Source: Paenibacillus stellifer (lineage in GTDB: Bacteria > Bacillota > Bacilli > Paenibacillales > Paenibacillaceae). From it: a stretch of 64,000 nucleotides of DNA. The DNA is taken from the NCBI RefSeq assembly GCF_000758685.1, contig NZ_CP009286.1:2200501-2264500 (forward strand). The letters are read 5' to 3'. The translations under genes and the position numbers were made by a program. Below the pieces are notes generated by a model. It saw only the letters and a list, made by a program, of their open reading frames with translations. It was not told the origin of the DNA and searched no databases. Positions 60,448 to 64,000 of this stretch are shown piece after piece (the first letter of the stretch is position 1; each line of letters begins with the position of its first letter).

Positions 60448-62478
60448 ATGAAAATTCGTACTAAGCTGTCAATCATGATTCTAGCTGTTACACTGCTGTC
60501 CACGCTGCTCATGGGCGGGTTCAGCTATATCAAATCAGCGGACTCGCTGGAGAATATGTCCGACGACTCCATGCTGTCACTGAACAAGAGCAGTGCCGAA
60601 ACCATTAACGCCATGGTCGAAAAAGAACAAACCCGCATGGCCCAGTTCGCCGGCGAGTCCGACGTCAGGACACTGCTCAGTCAAGGCAAAAATGGAGGTG
60701 CGGCGGACGCGTCGATCCAGAAGGCTGTCACGGGCAGGCTGAAGGAAATCACCACAGAGGCCGGAAATCTTGAGCATGTCTTCGTGGTCAATTTGAAGGG
60801 TGATGATGTAGCGGACAGTGATGAAGCGCTGCTCGGCGCCAATTTCAGCGACAGAGCCTACACCAAGGCGGTGCTGGGGGCAGGTGAACCTTATATCAGC
60901 GAGACGTTGAAGTCCAAGTCGACAGGCGCATTTATACTGGCCTTCGCCCATCCTGTCAAGGTGGACGGCCAACTGGTCGGCTTCGTTGCATCCGCCGTTT
61001 TTGCGGACAGCCTGACAACGTATCTGGGCGACATCCACGCGGTTAACGGCTCTTCCAGCTACGCCTATATTGTGGATGATAAAGGCATACTGCTGTTTCA
61101 TCCGACCAAGGAGAAAATCGGAGGGGCGGTCGAGAATGATAGCATAAAAGCTGTTGTGGCCCGTGTCCAGAAAGGTGAGAAGCCGGAGGATGCGATTGTC
61201 AGCTATGTCTTTAATGGTCTGGATAAAAAGGCAGCCTACACAGTTCTGCCGGATACGAAATGGACGCTTGTCCTGGCGGCGGATGTTGGAGAAGTTATGA
61301 AGCCGGTCAACGACATGACTACTTTTGTCGTCCTTTTGGGACTGGTCAGCCTTGTGGTGACCCTGCTGATCGGTCTGATCGTGTCCCAGCGGATTACGGC
61401 CCCGATTCTCAAGGTGACGGAGCTGATTAATAAGACGGCAGAGCTCGACCTGAAGTATGATGCAAGCTATGAGCATCTGCGCAAGAACAAGGACGAGACC
61501 GGAATCATCGCCAATGCGATGTTCCGAACGAGGGAAGCTCTCCGTGTAATGGCGGGCAGTCTGGTAAGCATATCGTCCAAGGTGCTGCACAATGCTGAGG
61601 AGCTGGAGCGGCTGGCGGTGGATGTCAGAGAGAACGCCCATGACAATGGAGCGACTACACAGGAGCTGTCAGCGGGAATGGAGGAGACAGCGGCTTCCAC
61701 CGAGGAGATGACCGCGGCCATCCATGAAATCGACAGCAATGTCGGGGCGATTTCGGAGAAGGCGAAGTCAGGAGCGGCAGGAGCGGTTGAGATTGCAGAC
61801 CGGGCGCTGTCGATGCGCGAAGAGACGCAGAAGTCGGCGGATCATGCGAAAGGGCTGTACACATCGGTCCGCGGCAAGATGGAACAAGCGATCGAAGACT
61901 CCGCACAGATTGAGCGGATCAACGAATTGGCGAAGACGATTATGGAGATTACCGCACAGACCAATCTGCTGTCGCTGAATGCGGGGATTGAAGCGGCCCG
62001 GGCGGGAGATGCGGGCAGAGGCTTCGCGGTCGTCGCAGGTGAAATCCGGAAGCTGGCCGAGAGATCGGCGCAGACGGCATCCGGCATCACGGAAATCGTG
62101 AGCGGCGTTCATACCTCGGTGGATCAGATGCGCGGAAGCTCAGAGGAGCTGCTGTCCTTCATCGACCAAAATGTGCTCACCGATTACGACAACTTCCTGG
62201 AGGTTAGCGAAAAATATACGGACGACGCCGAAATGGTCAGAAATCTGATGGAGGACTTCCAGAGCTCTGCCGGCCACCTGAGCGAGACAGTGTCCGCCAT
62301 TACGATCGCCATTAACGAAGTGGCGGCGACGATCTCGGAAAGTGCGGCGGGCGTGCACGACATTGCGGAGCGTACATCTGATATCGTCGAGAAGACCTTC
62401 AAAGAGGCCGAAATGGCGGATGAAAATACGGTGAGCGCCAAAGAACTGCAGCGCCTGGTAGAGCAGTTCAAGCTGTAG
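60448..62478 (+). CDS. Methyl-accepting chemotaxis protein with dCache sensor
   Basis: 676 residues. Membrane segment 1 (about 8-26), an extracellular dCache_1-type sensor (about 30-285; [20 protein letters not shown] and [23 protein letters not shown]), membrane segment 2 (about 288-312), HAMP ([23 protein letters not shown]) and a signalling domain with the hairpin tip ETAASTEEM region and the conserved [43 protein letters not shown]. It reports an external small molecule to CheA/CheW. Ligand unknown. Single gene. Confidence 0.9.
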   Translation: MKIRTKLSIMILAVTLLSTLLMGGFSYIKSADSLENMSDDSMLSLNKSSAETINAMVEKEQTRMAQFAGESDVRTLLSQGKNGGAADASIQKAVTGRLKEITTEAGNLEHVFVVNLKGDDVADSDEALLGANFSDRAYTKAVLGAGEPYISETLKSKSTGAFILAFAHPVKVDGQLVGFVASAVFADSLTTYLGDIHAVNGSSSYAYIVDDKGILLFHPTKEKIGGAVENDSIKAVVARVQKGEKPEDAIVSYVFNGLDKKAAYTVLPDTKWTLVLAADVGEVMKPVNDMTTFVVLLGLVSLVVTLLIGLIVSQRITAPILKVTELINKTAELDLKYDASYEHLRKNKDETGIIANAMFRTREALRVMAGSLVSISSKVLHNAEELERLAVDVRENAHDNGATTQELSAGMEETAASTEEMTAAIHEIDSNVGAISEKAKSGAAGAVEIADRALSMREETQKSADHAKGLYTSVRGKMEQAIEDSAQIERINELAKTIMEITAQTNLLSLNAGIEAARAGDAGRGFAVVAGEIRKLAERSAQTASGITEIVSGVHTSVDQMRGSSEELLSFIDQNVLTDYDNFLEVSEKYTDDAEMVRNLMEDFQSSAGHLSETVSAITIAINEVAATISESAAGVHDIAERTSDIVEKTFKEAEMADENTVSAKELQRLVEQFKL

Positions 62479-62619
62479 AATGGATTAATAAGGGAGGCAC
62501 CGGCAGCCGCTGGGGATGCCTCCCCGTTTTTTATGAGCAAATGAAATTATATCTTGCATTTCATTCGTAATGGGTGTATATTCTTAATTACGGTAATTGT
62601 TGCCGTGATTACATAATTT

Positions 62620-62707
<88 letters not shown>

Positions 62708-62719
62708 CCTTAACAAAGA

Positions 62720-62762
62720 ACAGGCTCTTGAATTTGTCCATGTGACGATTCAGGAGCTTTTT
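62720..62762 (+). terminator. Terminator after tRNA-Leu
   Basis: GGCTCTTGAAT pairs with ATTCAGGAGCT (with one G-U pair) and is followed by TTTTT. It ends the tRNA transcript. Confidence 0.6.
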
Positions 62763-62812
62763 GCATAATGGGGATTTGCAAAGTGTTGCTCATGACCTGT
62801 GCCGACGAAATC

Positions 62813-63079
62813 TTGCACAACTATGGCGAAGATCGTGGAAACGAATTCGACGCATGCCGTGTTTTTGGAGAACGAGCGGAAAATGTTGCGTAACCTCTGG
62901 CTGATACGAAAGATATGCTTTTGAGAATCTGGGAGAAGGTAAAGGCTCAGGGAGCTTATTTGGAAATTATTCTCTTCGATACCAGTGATATGCAGCAGAT
63001 GTTCTGGAAAAAAACGTTGAAAGCCGACGTCAAAATTGTGGAGATGGTCGCGCATATGATGAGCGCCGGCCTTATATGA
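62813..63079 (+). pseudogene. Degraded ORF of unknown family
   Basis: One frame starts at ATG near 62823 (MAKIVETNSTHAVFLENER) and becomes disrupted near 62898; the continuation is in another frame (LADTKDMLLRIWEKVKAQG, then DTSDMQQMFWKKT, VEMVAHMMSAGLI), ending at TGA 63077. The two parts read as one protein of about 85 residues with a frameshift. The family is unrecognised. The DNA is AT-richer than upstream. Confidence 0.4.
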
Positions 63080-64000
63080 TCAAAAAGCTCATTGGCAAGT
63101 ATTTCAAGCTCGATGCCGGGAAAATCGTAGTGACGACACCGTTGGTAGGCGGCGGTTACGGAGGTAAAGTACCGACGCAAATCGAGATCATCGCCTATTT
63201 GGCTTCCAAGGCGGTGAACGGCAAACCGGTAAAAGTATTTAACGAGCGCGAAGAAGATATGATAACTTCCCCGGTTCATATAGGCCTCGAAGCGACTGTC
63301 AAACTGGGATGTACAAAAGACGGCAAATTAAAAGCGGCCAAATTGTTTTATTTGTTCGATTCCGGAGCTTATTCCGATAAAGGAGCAACCATTAGCCGGG
63401 CGGCTGCGGTGAGCTGCACGGGTCCCTATTCCATCGAAAACGTATGGTGCGACTCTCTTTGCGTATATACCAATCATCCTTATGCCACCGCCTTTAGAGG
63501 GTTTGGGCATTCGGAGGTTTTATTCGCATTCGAGAGGACGATGGACATGCTAGCCGACAAGCTCGGGATGGATCCGTTGAAGTTACGGGAAATGAACGCC
63601 ATTCTCCCCGGACATACGACTCCAACGCAAGTTTCTTTGAACACGAGTAATGTGGGAAACTTGCCCGAGTGCATTCGTAAGCTCAAATCCTTGATGAACT
63701 GGGAGGAAGGCAGGGTCATCCCTGTTAACGAGCGAAAGGTTCGAGCCAAAGGAATTTGTTGTATATGGAAAACATCGACAATCGATACAAACGCAAGCTC
63801 TAACGCGATTCTAACGTTTAATCCGGACGGCAGCGTGAACCTGCTGTCCGGCCTAGTCGAGATCGGAACGGGAACCAAAACGGTCCTCGCGCAGCTCGTC
63901 GCGGAGAAGCTGAAAATGGACGTTAGTCAAATCCATGTACGCATGGAAGTGGATACGCAGTCGATGCCGGAGCATTGGAAAACCGTTGCAAGCAGAGGCA
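63076..64000 (+). CDS. Molybdenum hydroxylase (xanthine dehydrogenase family) molybdopterin-binding subunit, 5'-truncated and running off the window
   Basis: 308 codons are open to the window end. Family motifs: TPLVGGGYGGKVPTQIEI, KPVKVFNEREEDMITSPVH, FDSGAYSDKGA, ATAFRGFGHSEVLFAFER and LVEIGTGTKTVLAQ. These bind the molybdopterin cytosine dinucleotide cofactor and part of the active site of purine, aldehyde or CO oxidising hydroxylases. Intact subunits have about 200-230 more residues before TPLVGGG, so the N-terminal part is missing; the ATG at 63076 lies at the break and overlaps the TGA of the degraded ORF. Codon use is AT-richer than the rest of the window. Likely a decayed or transferred copy. 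Confidence 0.75.
   Translation, partial: MIKKLIGKYFKLDAGKIVVTTPLVGGGYGGKVPTQIEIIAYLASKAVNGKPVKVFNEREEDMITSPVHIGLEATVKLGCTKDGKLKAAKLFYLFDSGAYSDKGATISRAAAVSCTGPYSIENVWCDSLCVYTNHPYATAFRGFGHSEVLFAFERTMDMLADKLGMDPLKLREMNAILPGHTTPTQVSLNTSNVGNLPECIRKLKSLMNWEEGRVIPVNERKVRAKGICCIWKTSTIDTNASSNAILTFNPDGSVNLLSGLVEIGTGTKTVLAQLVAEKLKMDVSQIHVRMEVDTQSMPEHWKTVASRG

Overview
The window is ordinary chromosome of a Gram-positive, spore-forming bacterium, most likely Paenibacillus. The reasons are: strong AGGAGG-type ribosome binding sites with frequent TTG/GTG starts, a small acid-soluble spore protein gene (sspH), several secreted 'stalk domain' (copper amine oxidase N-terminal-like) proteins, a moderately GC-rich base composition, and a gene mix (YeiH, FprA, UgpABE, carboxynorspermidine enzymes, MocR, YqjF-like protein) common in that genus. 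There is no rRNA, no CRISPR array and no insertion sequence. One tRNA-Leu(CAG) is present.

Layout. 1-5.2 kb: tail of an AIM24/TIGR00266 protein, a GNAT enzyme, a LysR regulator divergent from a YeiH-type transporter, a DUF2071 protein, two small cytosolic genes. 5.3-9.5 kb: two secreted stalk-domain proteins (one with RCC1 repeats) and a flavodiiron protein. 9.8-15.6 kb: a five-gene operon with a binding lipoprotein, a fused permease, an ATPase, a PHP-domain phosphoesterase and an RpiR regulator; I infer uptake and dephosphorylation of a phosphorylated small molecule. 15.7-21 kb: a kinase-like protein, a PfkB sugar kinase and a UgpAEB-like uptake operon without its ATPase. 21.2-26 kb: a large hybrid histidine kinase overlapping an HD-GYP response regulator. 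26.1-33.3 kb: nitroreductase plus LysR, a glycan locus (two GT2 enzymes and a flippase) and a MetE-like methyltransferase. 33.4-38.8 kb: a broken sigma-factor gene, ClpP, and two side-by-side MerR/SDR modules. 38.9-43.9 kb: an Lsa-like ABC-F resistance gene behind a transcription attenuator, a GNAT/MocR divergent pair and a third GT2. 44-49.9 kb: carboxynorspermidine dehydrogenase and decarboxylase behind a long leader, an esterase, and an ABC export pair. 50-54 kb: a patchwork of small and decayed genes, sspH, and a type I toxin-antitoxin locus with an antisense RNA. 54.2-62.5 kb: deoxynucleoside kinase, a secreted GH18 protein, a DHA2 drug exporter with TetR, a radical SAM protein coupled to a 24-codon ORF, and a chemoreceptor. 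62.6-64 kb: tRNA-Leu, then AT-richer sequence with a decayed ORF and a 5'-truncated molybdenum hydroxylase subunit that runs off the window.

How the parts work together. Regulation is the richest layer. Two MerR promoters with 19-bp spacers, an attenuator with a 14-bp antiterminator pairing, a LysR inverted repeat, a sigma-G-like promoter and a convergent antisense RNA can all be read directly from the sequence. The strongest candidates for little-described biology are the ABC/PHP/RpiR operon, the type I toxin-antitoxin locus, the ABC-F attenuator, the paired MerR/SDR modules, and the radical SAM gene overlapping a tiny ORF. Several genes (sigma factor, FlaR-like kinase, SgcJ-like protein, molybdenum hydroxylase) carry internal or 5' deletions, so the 33-34 kb, 50-53 kb and 62.7-64 kb stretches look like sites of gene decay.
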